A stretch of DNA of 64,000 nucleotides from Isoetes taiwanensis (lineage: Eukaryota > Streptophyta > Lycopodiopsida > Isoetales > Isoetaceae), in assembly GCA_021234155.1 (NCBI GenBank), contig JAJEKV010000095.1, forward strand, positions 2,436,372 through 2,500,371. The letters are read 5' to 3'. Shown piece after piece: positions 33,224-44,990 of this stretch (its first letter is position 1; the number at the start of each line of letters is the position of its first letter). The notes beneath the pieces were generated by a model. That model was not told the DNA's origin, did not search any database, and saw only the letters and a program-made list of their open reading frames with translations. The position numbers and the translations under genes are program-made.

Positions 33224-36050
33224 GGAACTTGTCCCCTAGGGTAAATTCGACGTTCCAGATGACATGGAGAGGTCGGATCGCCAATCCGGGGCCTCCATGC
33301 CCCAAAATCAAAAACGTGGTCTAAACCCCCGCCGCCGTGGCCAATCGGTGGCCATCCCAATAAAAATCGAGGGTCTAAAGCTCACCCGAAATACCGGGAT
33401 TTTCCTCAGACGCTGGGCCACTTGGCAAGCCAGCTGGCTGAAAACCATGATTTTTCCCGCCCCATGCATTAATCATGAATTTCCGGATCATAAACACAAA
33501 GAAAAGCAATGATAAAAATCCGGGTCTCGAAAAAGGTGAAATTTGGCGGGATGTGCAGCAAGATGACGCCGCACACGCAAGAGAAAATGCACCGCAATAG
33601 AAGCACAAGCAGGGCATGAGACGAAGCTTCCGAGCCAACCCCTTCCCGAGGCCACCGCCTGTGAACGCCCCATCGGGCGTGGAGCTAGCTTTGCTTCTCC
33701 GCGGGGTCACATGTATACCACCTAGCAGTCCTAGTGCTGCTATTCTCACTTCGATCTTCTACCGTGGCCTCGGGGTGACCCCAAGTATCTTGTTCTCGCA
33801 GGCTAGTCCAAGCCGGGGCCGAGGACTGGCCGGACCCCCACCCTAATCGAACTGGCTCGCCAATGGACCCGAACATCCCCATTACCTAGGGAGACCAAGT
33901 TTCAGGGGCGTAAGACCACCCTCTCCAAGAAACGCCAAAGTAGGTCGCTTACTACACACTTGTAGTCAATTGGCATGGAGGTGGATGTTTGAATACCTCC
34001 TAGTGGGGGTAAGTGATTGATCCCCCGAAAAACCGGTAGTGGAACTTGTCCTCTAGGGTAATTTCGGCGTTCCGGGACGATGTGGAGAGGTCGGATCGCC
34101 AATCCGGGCCTCCTCCATGCCCCAAAATCGAAAACGGGTCTAAACCCCCCGTGGCCAATCGGTGGCCATCCCAATCAAAAATCGAGGGTCTAATGCTCGC
34201 CTCGAAAATACCGGGATTTTCCTATACGCCATGCCACTTGGCAAGCCAGCTGGCTGAAAATCAGGATTTTTCCCCGCCCCATGCATTAATTATGAATTTC
34301 CGGAGCATAAACACAAAAAACACGATAAAAAATCCGGGTCTCAAAAAAGGTGAAATCTTGGCAGATATGCAACATGACGCCGCACACGCAAAAGAAAAAA
34401 ATGCACCGACAATAGAAGCACAAGCAGAGGCATGAGACGAAGCCCCGAGCCAACCCCCTTTCGGAGGCCACCGGGTCGGTAATGTCATACTGAGCAGTGG
34501 AGCTAGCTTTTCTTCTCCGTGGTCACATGTATACCACCTAGCAGTCCTAGTGCTCCTATTGTCACTTCAATCTTCTACCGTGGCCTCGTGGTGAACCCCA
34601 AGTATCTTGTTCTTGCAAAGCTAATCCAAGTTGGGGGCGAGGATCTGGGCCGGGACCCCCACCGAATCGAAACCGGCTCCGCCAATGGACCCTAACATCC
34701 CCATTACCTAGGGGACCAAGTTTAGGCGTAAGACCACCCCTCTCAAGAAACGCCAAAGTAGGTCGCTTTACTACACACTTGTAGTCAATTGGCATGGAGG
34801 TGGATGCCAATACCTCCTAGTGAGGGGTAAGTGATTGATCCCCCGGGGAAAACTCGCCCGGGAACTTGTCCCCTAGGGTAATTTCTCCCGTTCCCGACGA
34901 CGCTGGGCGAGGTCGGATCGCCAACCGGGGCCTCCTCCATGCCCCAAAATCAAAACGTGGTCTAAAACCCCTGCCAAGGCCAACGGTGGCCATCCCAATC
35001 AAAAATCGAGGGTCTAAAACTCATCCGGAAATACCGGGATTTTCCTATACTCGGGGGGACACTTGGCAAGCCAGCTGGCTGAAAACCAGGATTTTTCCCT
35101 GCCCCATGCATTAATTATGAATTTCCGAGCATAAACACAAAGAAAAGCACGATAAAAATTCGGTCTCAAAAAGGTGAAATCTTGGCGATGTGCAACATGA
35201 CGCCGCACACGCAAGAGAAAAAATGCACCGCAATAGAAGCACAAGCAGAGGCATGAGACGAAGCTTCCGAGCCAACCCCCTTCCCGGAGACCACCGGCCG
35301 GTAACGCCCTACTAGGTAGTGGAGCTAGCTTTGCTTCTCCGCGGGTCACATGTATACCACCTAGCAGTCCTAGTGCTGCTATTCTCACTTCAATCTTCTA
35401 CCGTGGCCTCGTGGTGAACCCCAAGTATCTTGTTCTCGCAGGCTAGTCCAAGCCGGGGCCGAGGATCTGGCCGGACCCCCCACTCCTGAATCGGTGAACT
35501 GGCTCCGCCAATGGACCCTAACATCCCCATTACCTAGGGGACCAAGTTTAGGGGGTAAGACCACCCTCTCCAAGAAACGCCAAAGTAGGTCGCTTACTAC
35601 ACACTTGTAGTCAATTGGCATGGAGGTGGATGTTTGAATACCTCCTAGTGAGGGGTAAGTGATTGATCCCCCGGGAAAACTCGCCGGGAACTTGTCCCCT
35701 AGGGTAATTTCGCCGCTCCTGACGACGCCGGGCGAGGTCGGATCGCCAATCCGGGCCTCCTCCATGCCCCAAAATCGAAAAACGGGGTCTAAACCTTGTC
35801 GTGGCCAACTACGCCATCCCAATAAAAATCGAGGGTCTAAAACTCATCCGAAATACCGGGATTTTCCTATACTCGGGGCCACTTGGCAAGCCAGCTGGCT
35901 GAAAACCAGGATTTTTCCCCGCCCCATGCATTAATTATGAATTTCCTGAGCATAAACACAAAGAAAAGCAATGATAAAAAACCGGTCTCAAAAAGGTGAA
36001 ATCTTTGGCGGATGTGCAAAGATGACGCCGCATAATGCAAGAGAAAAATG
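33224..36050. repeat. Four tandem copies of a repeat of about 0.82 kb
   Basis: Copies begin near 33224, 34045, 34863 and 35690 with aacttgtcccctagggtaa. Each contains gaggtcggatcgcc, gccacttggcaagccagctg, ccatgcattaat, gacgccgcacacgcaagag and tcacatgtataccacctag; the last is truncated after about 36050. Frames of 60-145 codons recur in every copy but shift between copies, so I see no conserved protein. Confidence 0.88.
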
Positions 36051-36249
36051 CACCAGCATATATACCTTTCGAGACTCCTCTTCACAAGAAAGGGGGCAGC
36101 CGAGGTGCCCGCCCTGTTTGCAAAGACATCCAAGGTCCATGTCACCATCATCTAGCCATGTCACCTAAAAATTTGCCAACATCACCCATCGAAAAGACCA
36201 AAGATGGACATCTTTGGTTTTTGGCCTAGTCAAAACTTGACCTTGCTTA

Positions 36250-37835
36250 CTTGGCATGCCATGTCACCACTTGGGGTGCCTAGGTGGCATGCTTGAGACT
36301 TGGTGGCATGCCCGAGCCACCTTGGCATGTTGGAGCCCCGCATGACATGTTGGAGCCACCTTGGCATGTTGGAGCCCACGTGGCATTATGGAGTCCACGT
36401 GGCATGTTTGAGCCACCTTGGCATGTTGGAGCCTAGGTGGCATGTTTGAGCCCACCTTGGCATGTTTGAGCCACCGGCATGTTTGAGCCCTCGGGTGGCA
36501 TGTTGGAGCCTAGATGGCATGTTTGAGCCACCTAGGAATGTTGGAGCCTAGGTGGCATGTTGGAGCCCACGTGGCATATTTGAGCCACCTTGGCAAGTTG
36601 GAGCATAGGTGGTATGTTGGAGCCCAAGTGGGCATGTTTGAGCACGCTGGGAGCCTAGGTGGCATGTTTGAGCCATTTTGTCATGTTGCAGCCTAGGTGG
36701 CATGTTTGAGCCACCTTGGCATGTTTGAGCCACCTTGGCATGTTTGAGCCTAGGTGGCATGTTGGAGCCACCTTGGCATGTGGGAACCACCTTGGCATGT
36801 TTGAGCCTAGGTGGCATGTTTGAGCCACCTTGGCATGTTGGAGCCCATGTGGCATGTTTGAGCCACCTTGGCATGTTTGAGCACGTTGGAGCCTAGGTGG
36901 CATGTTTGAGCCACCTTGGCATGTTGGAGCCACCTTGGCATGTTGGAGCCTAGGTGGCATGTTGGAGACCACGTGGCATTTTTGAGCCACCTTGCCATGT
37001 TAGAGCCTAGGTGGCATGTTGGAGCCTCAGGTGGCATGCTTGAGCCACCTTTGCATGTTGGAGCCCACGCAGCATATTTGAGCCACCTTGGCAAGTTGGA
37101 GCATAGGTGGCATGTTAGAGCCCGCGTGGCATGTTTGAGCATGTTGGAGCCTAGGTGGCATGTTGGAGCCACCTTGGTGCGTGGCATGTTGGAGCCCACG
37201 TGGCATGTTTGAGCCTAGATGGCATGTTAGAGCCACGGTGGCATGTTTGAGCCAACTTGGCATATTTAAGCCTAGGTGGCATGTTGTGAGCCACCTTGGC
37301 ATGTTGGAGGCTAGGTGGCATGGTGGAGCCCACGTGGCATGTTTGAGCCACCTTGGCATGTTTGAGCCTAGGTGGCATGTTGGAGCCTAGGTGGCATGTT
37401 TGAGCACACCTGGCATGCATGTTTGAGCCACCGGCATGTTTGAGCCTAGGTGGCATGTTGGGAGCCTAGGTGGCATGTTTGAGCCACCTTGGCATGTTTG
37501 AGCCTAGGTGGCATGTTGGAGCCACCTTGGCATGTTGGAGCCTAAGTGAGCCCCGCATGGCATGTTTGAGCCTATGTGGCATGTTTGAGCCACCTAGGAA
37601 TGTTGGAGCCTAGGTGGCATGTTGGAGCCCACGTGGCATATTTGAGCCACCTTGGCAAGTTGGAGCATAGGTGGCATGTTGGAGCCTCGTGGGCATGTTT
37701 GAGCACGTTGGAGCCTAGGTGGCATGTTTGAGCCATTTTGTCATGTTGGAGCCTAGGTGGCATGTTGGAGCCACCTTGGCATGTTTGAGCCTAGGTGGCA
37801 TGTTAGAGCCACCTTGGCATGTTGGTGCCCACGTT
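36250..37835. repeat. 19-bp satellite array 2
   Basis: About 80 copies of the same 19-bp variants as at 28062-28290, in the same orientation. Units GAGCCACCTT, GAGCCTAGGT and GAGCCCACGT alternate irregularly. A few single-base slips (at 37020, 37288, 37460) change the frame, so the 60-130 codon open frames are repeat by-products. Confidence 0.95.
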
Positions 37836-37839
37836 ATGC

Positions 37840-38240
37840 AAAAATAGGTGTTAAGTAATTGAAGTAGTTGAAGTAACTTGTGTTACATGGAATACTAGTA
37901 TAAGAACATGTGATCGTGCACGTGCATCACATGTAGCAAATCAAGTACTCTGTCCTACCACTATAAAGACCCGTGATATGGAAGGATAGGACATGTAGAG
38001 AATCAAGTACTCTTTCCTACTTCTATAAAGACATGTGAGAATAGAAGTATTACACATGTCGTAATTCATGTATTCTTTCCTACAATGCCTTAGCAAATAA
38101 AGTACTCTGTCCTACTACTATAAAGACATGTGACATGGAAGCATATGACATGTAGAGAATCAAGTATTCTTTCCGACTTCTATAAAGACATGTGACAATA
38201 GAAGTATTACACATGTCGTAATTCATGTATTCTTTCCTAC
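37840..38240. repeat. Tandem repeat of about 158 bp
   Basis: Copies share gacatgtagagaatcaagta, tctataaagacatgtga, attacacatgtcgtaattca and tattctttcctac. The same repeat continues at 51851-52040 on the other side of the large CACTA element, so the element split this array. Confidence 0.85.
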
Positions 38241-38936
38241 CACTAGTAGAATATAATATAGTTTGTAACGTATTTTGTAACAGAAAATACATTAATTAGT
38301 ATTTTTTTTATTTGCGTCACAAAAGGTGATTTGTGACGCGTTACCAACGAAGAACCACTTGTAACACGTTACAAAATTTTATTCTGTCACACGTTACTAA
38401 CGCAATATTTGCGACGTGTAACAAACTTTAATAATAATTGTCACGCGTCACTAATTAACTTTTATACCACGTGTATTTGTAGTTGTCACGCGTCACGAAT
38501 GATTTTTAATAATTACCATGGTTCGTTGTCACGGGTGTCAATTGCAAATAAATTAAATTAAAAAAAAAAATAAAAAAAAAGAGGGAAAGGGAGGGGGAGG
38601 GGGATGAATATCTCTAAGGAGTAAAAGAATACAATGAAAAAATTGATTCTATGATACAAAATAATGTATACAAAAAAATATGGTTCAAATTGTCTCAACA
38701 TGTTTATGCATCATAGCTACTGCTCTTATCATCATCTCCATCAAAATAATCCCGGTGCATGCGTATCTCATCATTTTCTACGCTAGAGGGAATGCTATCA
38801 TTAGCAGAATCCATGTTAGGAGCATCAATATCGCCCCCTCCTTCGCCTAATCACGCCATAATTCTCTGCAAAAGAATTATGATTAATAAACATCAAGGAT
38901 CAATGTTATTGCATAAATAATGTCATATGAGCTTAC

Positions 38937-39460
38937 TTCTTGATCGGTATGGTGCAAGGGCCATGTGTTATGTCGAGCAAGATATATCTCCAACTCAGCA
39001 AAAGACATTCTTTTAGCGAATTGGGCTTGGTCAAACGTTGGCTCTTTTCCATATTTTTGGTACTGAAATTAAACAATATAAAAGATTTGTTAGCTTTATT
39101 TATACTCGAGTAATAGAACCAAAAAAAAAAAAAAAAAAAAAAGAAAGAAAAAAAAAAGGTTAGCAAACTTACAAACTTCGTGGCAAACGTTAGTTCACCA
39201 CCACTACCAAGTCGATGGGCCGCACCAGTATCTTCCTTTCTAGCACTGTAGCATAACCACTTCAATAAAGTTTTTAATAATAAACAAGATATATCAAGTA
39301 ATTGTAGGACTTACGCAAAGAAATTGCTTTTGTTGTACATGTCTCTGATCTCCTGCTTTATCCAATTGGGCTTCTTTAATTGCCCAATTCCAAAACTCAT
39401 CACTTGCTCTTTTAGGTTTTGGATCTTCTCCAAAGACATCCTAGTTTTTTGCTTCATTCT
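38937..39460 (-). pseudogene. Exons resembling the Ptta/En/Spm plant transposase domain
   Basis: Three exon-like blocks in order on the minus strand: about 39460-39315 (..EIRDMYNKSNFFA), 39245-39173 (ARKEDTGAAHRLGSGG..FATKF) and 39062-38937 (YQKYGKEPTFDQAQF..). Junctions are TTTGC|GTAAGT, CTACAG|TGC, GTTT|GTAAGT, TTTCAG|TACC and GAA|GTAAGC, with consistent phases. The pattern N-K.N, R.., H.x.GS/G, FAT, then x-KYGKEPT matches my memory of the plant transposase (Ptta/En/Spm) family, which fits the CACTA host element. A T/A-run within intron 39121-39160 and no visible start leave it likely partial. Confidence 0.5.
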
Positions 39461-39639
39461 ATAACTTCATGTCCTACAAAACCATAGAATTGAAATGTGA
39501 GTTTCAACTCTAACAACATATAAACACTTCCAAAACATCAAATGATCTTAAAAATAAGGCGTTGGCATTCTATTTTATAAATTTCTATATGATTACCTTA
39601 AAACGCCAGACGTCTTGCGCTTCACTTCAGATTTATCAA

Positions 39640-39800
39640 ATCCGATACCATCTCCAAAAAGAGATGTGTGCTTCCATCCTGTGCCCATTTTGGGTATAGG
39701 TGGCAATGATAAAATTCCAAGACACTATGTTTTGTCCGTCTTAACAAAAATATCCCAGGCAACTCTAGGGAGTGCAAACTTTCCGTACATATTCAACAGC
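39640..39800 (-). pseudogene. Fragment of a PPR (pentatricopeptide repeat) gene
   Basis: On the minus strand: NMYGKFALPRVAWDIF, then after a one-base frameshift NIVSWNFIIATYTQNGH. This is the typical PLS-type PPR pattern (MYxKxGxxxxAxxxF..xxVSWNxxIxxYxQNG). PPR proteins bind organellar RNA. Only about one and a half repeats remain, so it is a captured or decayed fragment inside the CACTA element. Confidence 0.65.
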
Positions 39801-40162
39801 ATAAAAAAAACAGATATATCCATTTTGAAATGAGTGAAAAGAATGCAGGTGTGTATCTGCAGGCTCCCTTAAGTCTTGGTGTGGCGATTTCCTGCAATAT
39901 TCACCTCCTAAGCTACTCAAGATGTGCTACTTTATAAGGTGGTGCTACATCAGGACCATGTTACAAGTAGACTGATTAGAAAGAAAGCTGCATTAAAAGA
40001 AACAAAGTGCTACTCATTAGAAAGAAAGCTGCATTAAAAGAAAGCTGTATGGCATGCCATAAATTTGACAACGTGTTTATGTCAAACTCTCTTGGTCCTA
40101 TGTTGATGTTGACGGGCCTAGATTGATGTTTTAAAGGAAGATGCAAATAGAACAGAATTTAC

Positions 40163-40396
40163 TTGCATTCTTCAGTTCTTTTTCTCTCTTTTGCTGCTCT
40201 AAATTCACCAAGGATTTGCCTAAGAAGGTGCTATTTATTTTACTTACGGAGTATTCCTGGACATATGCGGACAGATATTGAAGGATTAGAGGAAATTACA
40301 AGACTTGCAAATTTGGGCAAACTTGAAATCCCAGTTGGCCAATCATATCCATTGGAGGCAGCATCAGAAGCTCATCGTGCAAGAGAAAGCATGCAG
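40163..40396 (+). pseudogene. C-terminal exon of a medium-chain dehydrogenase/quinone oxidoreductase-like gene
   Basis: The frame reads MRTDIEGLEEITRLANLGK, then LEIPVGQSYPLEAASEAHRA. This matches the conserved C-terminal pattern of zinc-type alcohol dehydrogenase/quinone reductases (L...G.L.I.V...YPL..A.EAH). It ends at a good donor (ATGCAG|GTTAGA, exon end 40396). The Rossmann fold and catalytic domain are missing. Upstream start of the exon is uncertain. Likely captured host sequence. Confidence 0.6.
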
Positions 40397-41455
40397 GTTA
40401 GAAGGACATGTTAGAAGGCTGACCAAGAAACAGCATAAGTAGCACACATTCATTTCAGATTCAAGATAAATGATGTTTCAGATTCAGATTCTAATGTTCA
40501 TCTTTTGCTATGATCTGCAGCAAGCATTTACAATTGGGATATAAAAGAAGGAAGCTTGGAAAATGTACTACAATTGCTGGAGGAATGTAGGTCAATGCAA
40601 TGCTGGAAGGTTTAAAACTGGCTTGTAAACTTTCAGGTCGATGAAAGCCTCAGTTAGTTCAAGAGAAAAATGAAATTGTTCTGTACCTTATGTTAGGATT
40701 GAAGCTAGTTTGGGGCATTAGCATTGTTTTGGGACCATATCTAGAGAAAAGAGACTGGCTGACTGTTAGGATCCCACAGTATGACTGACAGAGTGCAAAT
40801 GCATGGTGCATATATTGCATTGCATATCCGTGCATGCAATGGTGGCAAACAAGAACAAAAGCACGATTTAATGCACAAAATTTGAGCTGCATATCAGTGG
40901 GCCTGGCTTGGAGAGAACATACTACGACCGTTTCTTTATCCAAGACCTGGCCACCATCACTACTTGGCCTAAGGTGCTGTAGCAAGTGTTCAACAAACAG
41001 AAATTTGTTTTGTAAAGACAGAGAAAATTGTTGTTGTCTCTGAAAATGGTAAAACTGTATCAGAAAATTGGCCGACTTTGGAAGGGTCGTTCTCCCTGTA
41101 CAGAGATCGGAATTTTGCAATTCAAAGATTAAAAATGATCAGCTGAGAGTCTACTTTCCAAAGAAACTGAAATCACTCAATTTGACTGACTATAACTCGA
41201 GTTAATGGATTCCAAACACAAGCACCTTTTCTATGACAGTTTTGGAAAAGTTGGAGCTTGTATCAAGTATATTTATGAGACCATTTTGGAATGAACTTGA
41301 CAAACTTGATAACCATACTTCTATATACTATACTTCCCCTTCCCAACCAACCTAGAACACAACTAGTAGCACAACTCTTTACCTACAAATAAAGGCAATA
41401 TCTGCTAAAGATTCAAGCATATTAATGCGCAGCACTGAAAATCTGAAAATATCCA

Positions 41456-41812
41456 ATGCTAAAGATTCAAGTGCGCAGCACTGAAAAATCTGAAAGCTTG
41501 GAAACATACCTTGGAAAGGAGACTTTGTGTAGCTACTTGAAGACAACGTCCAATCATTTGGGTATGCTGCACTTTGGGGTACAATGTGCAGATGAAAAAG
41601 CTCTAACCGTGCATACATGTCTTATGAAACTTGGACGTTTAAATGAGGCCAAAGTCATGCTCAAAAGCATTGAACGTCCCAATTCAGCTGGAAATTGCAG
41701 CAAAAATTCACATGGGAAATCTTTTGAACATGCTCAAGAAGTACTTCATGAGATAGAAGGTATCAATCCGATTCAGAGAGGAAGTGCAGCAAAGCACTGG
41801 GCTGCAGGATAG
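41456..41812 (+). pseudogene. Fragment of an SDI1/POLLENLESS3 (MS5)-type TPR gene
   Basis: 118-codon open frame. Its centre reads ADEKALTVHTCLMKLGRLNE and AKVMLKSIE, followed by SFEHAQEVLHEIE. This is the layout of the last TPR helices and the AYERAQ-like block of the plant SDI1/POLLENLESS3 family (sulfur-response and meiosis-related proteins). The N-terminal TPRs are absent. The frame is open, but no promoter or neighbouring exons are evident. Confidence 0.55.
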
Positions 41813-42065
41813 AACAGTTTTTCCCATAAACAAACAAAGCGCTGTTTTTCCCTTTGCATTTGGAGACACTGATAATGTAATATGTACTGTTACCCCTTGG
41901 TTCTGGCCTAGTTAAGGCAACATAAATATATAAAGAGAGGTTCAGCAAGAAGAAGTGTCCCATTACGTCAGCCTTCAATGTTTAAGACGTTGGTGAAGAG
42001 CATGGAATGCATGATAAAATGTAAAAATGATGATGTTGATTCAATTTCTTAAAGCCAGGAGGTAC

Positions 42066-42159
42066 CTGAGTTCCGAAAATCTGATAAGTGCTCCACACTT
42101 GATTTGCTCCAATGTCTGCTCAAAGGTCGTTCTGCTGCAAATGCAGTCACTGCTGTCAC
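42066..42159 (-). other. Possible captured exon, unrecognised
   Basis: 94 bp between an acceptor (GGAGCAG|GTGACAG) and a donor (CTCAG|GTACC). One frame reads TFEQTLEQIKCGALIRFSEL. An upstream block ending KLSHDNWNRFLTSSR|GTGGTA (about 42240-42330) may belong to the same gene. I cannot name a family. Confidence 0.3.
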
Positions 42160-42339
42160 CTGCTCCATAAAATAGAGTTGAGAAAACTCAAGATTTTGTG
42201 ATAAAATGACTGGCCCAAATGAGAGCGCATACCACCTGCTGCTAGTAAGAAATCGATTCCAATTGTCGTGGCTAAGCTTCACTTCACAATCGGCACCAAC
42301 ACAATCCACGGAATGCTCCAGTTCTCCGGAGTGGACCTG

Positions 42340-44270
42340 TAACTAATTAATGTGCATTAGCCATTGTTTCTTGCCAGAACTACCTGCATAGATACAACAA
42401 AAAAGCATATCCTGGAAAGAAAACCTCTTTGCACAAAAAATAAGCATCTATGCAACAAAAAGCACGAATCCTTGAAAGTAAACCTTCTTACACAGAAAAT
42501 AAGTAAGCACAGACCTCCATATGCATTTGCCCTTAAAGATCGATCACTTTCTTGCTTATGTCTGGAATATTCACCCATTTAAAAATGTGAAGATCGAGAT
42601 CTCTGAGTTCTTGAACAACCTCCAGAAGATGTCCTTGATTCCACTGCACCAACTAGCAACGTAAGCAATGAAAGAACTAGAAACTATGTTTTGCAATTCA
42701 TTTTGCCAAGATTTCAAAATGGTATGTTAGATAATAGAGTATATAAAAGGCTATCTTTCAAGCAGAGCTATAGTATTTTCTACTGCTCTAAATTTGCAGT
42801 GCCATAAATATTTTTCTGTTGTCAAGTCTTGGCTACTTCAAACATTTCTGTTGCCATCTCCAGATAATATTACTGCATTATCTTAGGCCATACTAAAAGC
42901 ATTAGCTTACAGGTTGTTTGCATCTCATTGTGGCGGAACGACCTGATTTAAAAAATGATAATCAAGCTGGCAAATTTTATGGTCTTCAGTGAAAATAAAG
43001 ATCAGAATTGTCACTCCATTTCTATTTCCTAAACAGACGATACTTGGGTTTCTTTTCCGCTTCTGTTTCCGCCATAGCCAGCCGGTTTCATCAAAAATTT
43101 TCACGAGAAAATTTTCTGGAGGCTTTAGATGCGTGATGCATCAATTTTACATTAGATGTAGGGGATCAAAAATACCTGGAATAAAGATTAGAAGCGACTA
43201 CAGATCAACCGAATGAGGCCCGCACCGCAAACAAGATTGATCAGCACTGGCGGGAATCAAGAAAGATTGAACAATTTTGGATTATTTGTGACGGATAAGG
43301 GGCACACATGTTACTCGTTACAACACAATTGGGATTATGTTTGTGACGATTCCTCGCCACCTGTGACTCGTCACAAAGTAATTCGTATTTAGCCTTTATG
43401 TATTGAATTGAATTAAATATTGCTCTGCTCATCCCATGGTTTAACTAAAATTGTATCAATGTTTTCTAAGGTGTTATCAATATCCAATACGCCTTATCCA
43501 TCCACGCTCTAAGTGCTAGTCTTTGAAACAATTTATGCTCTTATTATGTGCCATCAAGGTTGGAGTTCCTTTCTGCATCTCCAAAGTATAGTGCCATGCT
43601 AGGGGATATAAGAGAAATGACTGTAGTCCCTTTCAAAGGTTTTAAATTGTATTTTTCCTATTGACGGCTCGAAATTAGGGGACCGTAGTCCCTTTCAAGG
43701 TTTTAAAATGCTCAACTTTCAACTTTGTCATCTTTCACGTCATTCATAGTATATTCAACACTTTGGCTTAAAAAAAGCACTTGTTAGGCCTCTATCTAGT
43801 CTAAAGTTGGTGGCATACTGTGCAAATCACCCTAATTGAGAAGATGCTATAACGAGATGTACGAGCAAATATAGAAAAGTATGTGCCATCAAGGTGCATC
43901 TCCAAAGCATGTGAGGGTTTTATTTTTAGCTACTATACATTGTTGAACACATTTTGCTCATTGGTGCCTATGATGCTAGGGAAATATATTGGACATCATG
44001 ATCTATACTTAAGTCGGCAAGATTCCATTTATGGAACCTGTGCTCTTGGTCTATAAGATAGATAGATAGATAAGGTGGGTGGATCACTACACATGAAGTT
44101 TACAAAAGGTTTGTATCCATAAGATGACTTGAAGTGATAAGGAACGTAGTTGTAATACTAAGTTCTTCCCCGCACTTAAATTTTATCTATAACCTAGGAT
44201 AGATATCTATGCAAATATCCAACATTGATATTTTTCACATTCGCAACTTATGCATGCATCTTGTATAAGT
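42340..44270. other. CACTA interior without recognisable genes
   Basis: AT-rich. 43270-43385 contains TTTGTGACG, CTCGTTACAA and CTCGTCACAAA motifs like the subterminal repeats of the large CACTA element, so it may be the scar of a related element. A short GATA run lies at about 44060. Confidence 0.45.
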
Positions 44271-44289
44271 CTGGCATAAGGTGTTTTAG

Positions 44290-44480
44290 AGTGCAGGACC
44301 ATGGAGTCTATAGGTAGCCCTAGCCTATAGGTACCACCCCTAATTTAAGTGTGCTCATCTTCTTGTATGTCTACATATATAGACCATGGGGTCTATAGGT
44401 AGCCCTAGTCTATAGGTACCACCCCTATTTTAAGTGTGCTCATCTTCTTATATGTCTACATATATAAAGTTTGCTATTCT
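44290..44480. repeat. Tandem duplication of about 93 bp
   Basis: Two copies of gtctataggtagcccta..ctataggtaccacccct followed by aagtgtgctcatcttctt and tctacatatata. A short aatcctaa..gttacccctacaact duplication follows at 44505-44560. Confidence 0.85.
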
Positions 44481-44575
44481 TACCCACATATACGAATCCT
44501 AAATGTTACCCCTACAACTACATTAATATAAATGTAGAATCCTAAAAGTTACCCCTACAACTACTTTAATATAAA

Positions 44576-44990
44576 CTAGTAATGGTGCCCAGCGTTGCTG
44601 GGAATTTGGAAGCCTATGAAAGTTCTAGCTGCAATGAGAAAATTACGCAGTATTAATTTAACATTTGTACTCTTTTCTCGTAATTTCTGTACAAAGGATA
44701 AAAAATGAACGGGTGCCAAGAATATGTTGTTGGATTCGTTCATTAAAGTGTTGGCAAAGTATAGCTTGAAATAGCTTCAATTGTAGGAGGGTGATGTCTC
44801 ATTCATTCAAGTTCACATCGAATAACGTCATTGAACCATATAAATCATCGGTTGATTGCTCCAGCTGAGCAATGTGTTCGAGCACATCGTCTGCATCATT
44901 TTTTGTAGGTGCCCTGTAAAGCAAAAGCATGATGCTAATTGATACATTTTTATGGATGCCTGTAAAACAAAAGCATGACGTTAATTGATA
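44576..44990 (-). mobile_element. Helitron 3' end, remainder interrupted
   Basis: A|CTAG at 44576 followed inward by TAATGGT and the hairpin CCCAGC-GTT-GCTGGG: a minus-strand Helitron 3' terminus. The following sequence (gcaatgagaaaa, gcagta) resembles that after 60472. Another Helitron is inserted at 44991. The 5' end was not identified; it may lie beyond 46867. Confidence 0.7.

Noticed and set aside
41456-41812. Functional small TPR protein
   Set aside because: The family normally has several more N-terminal TPR motifs; position inside a transposon and absence of promoter or exons suggest a fragment.
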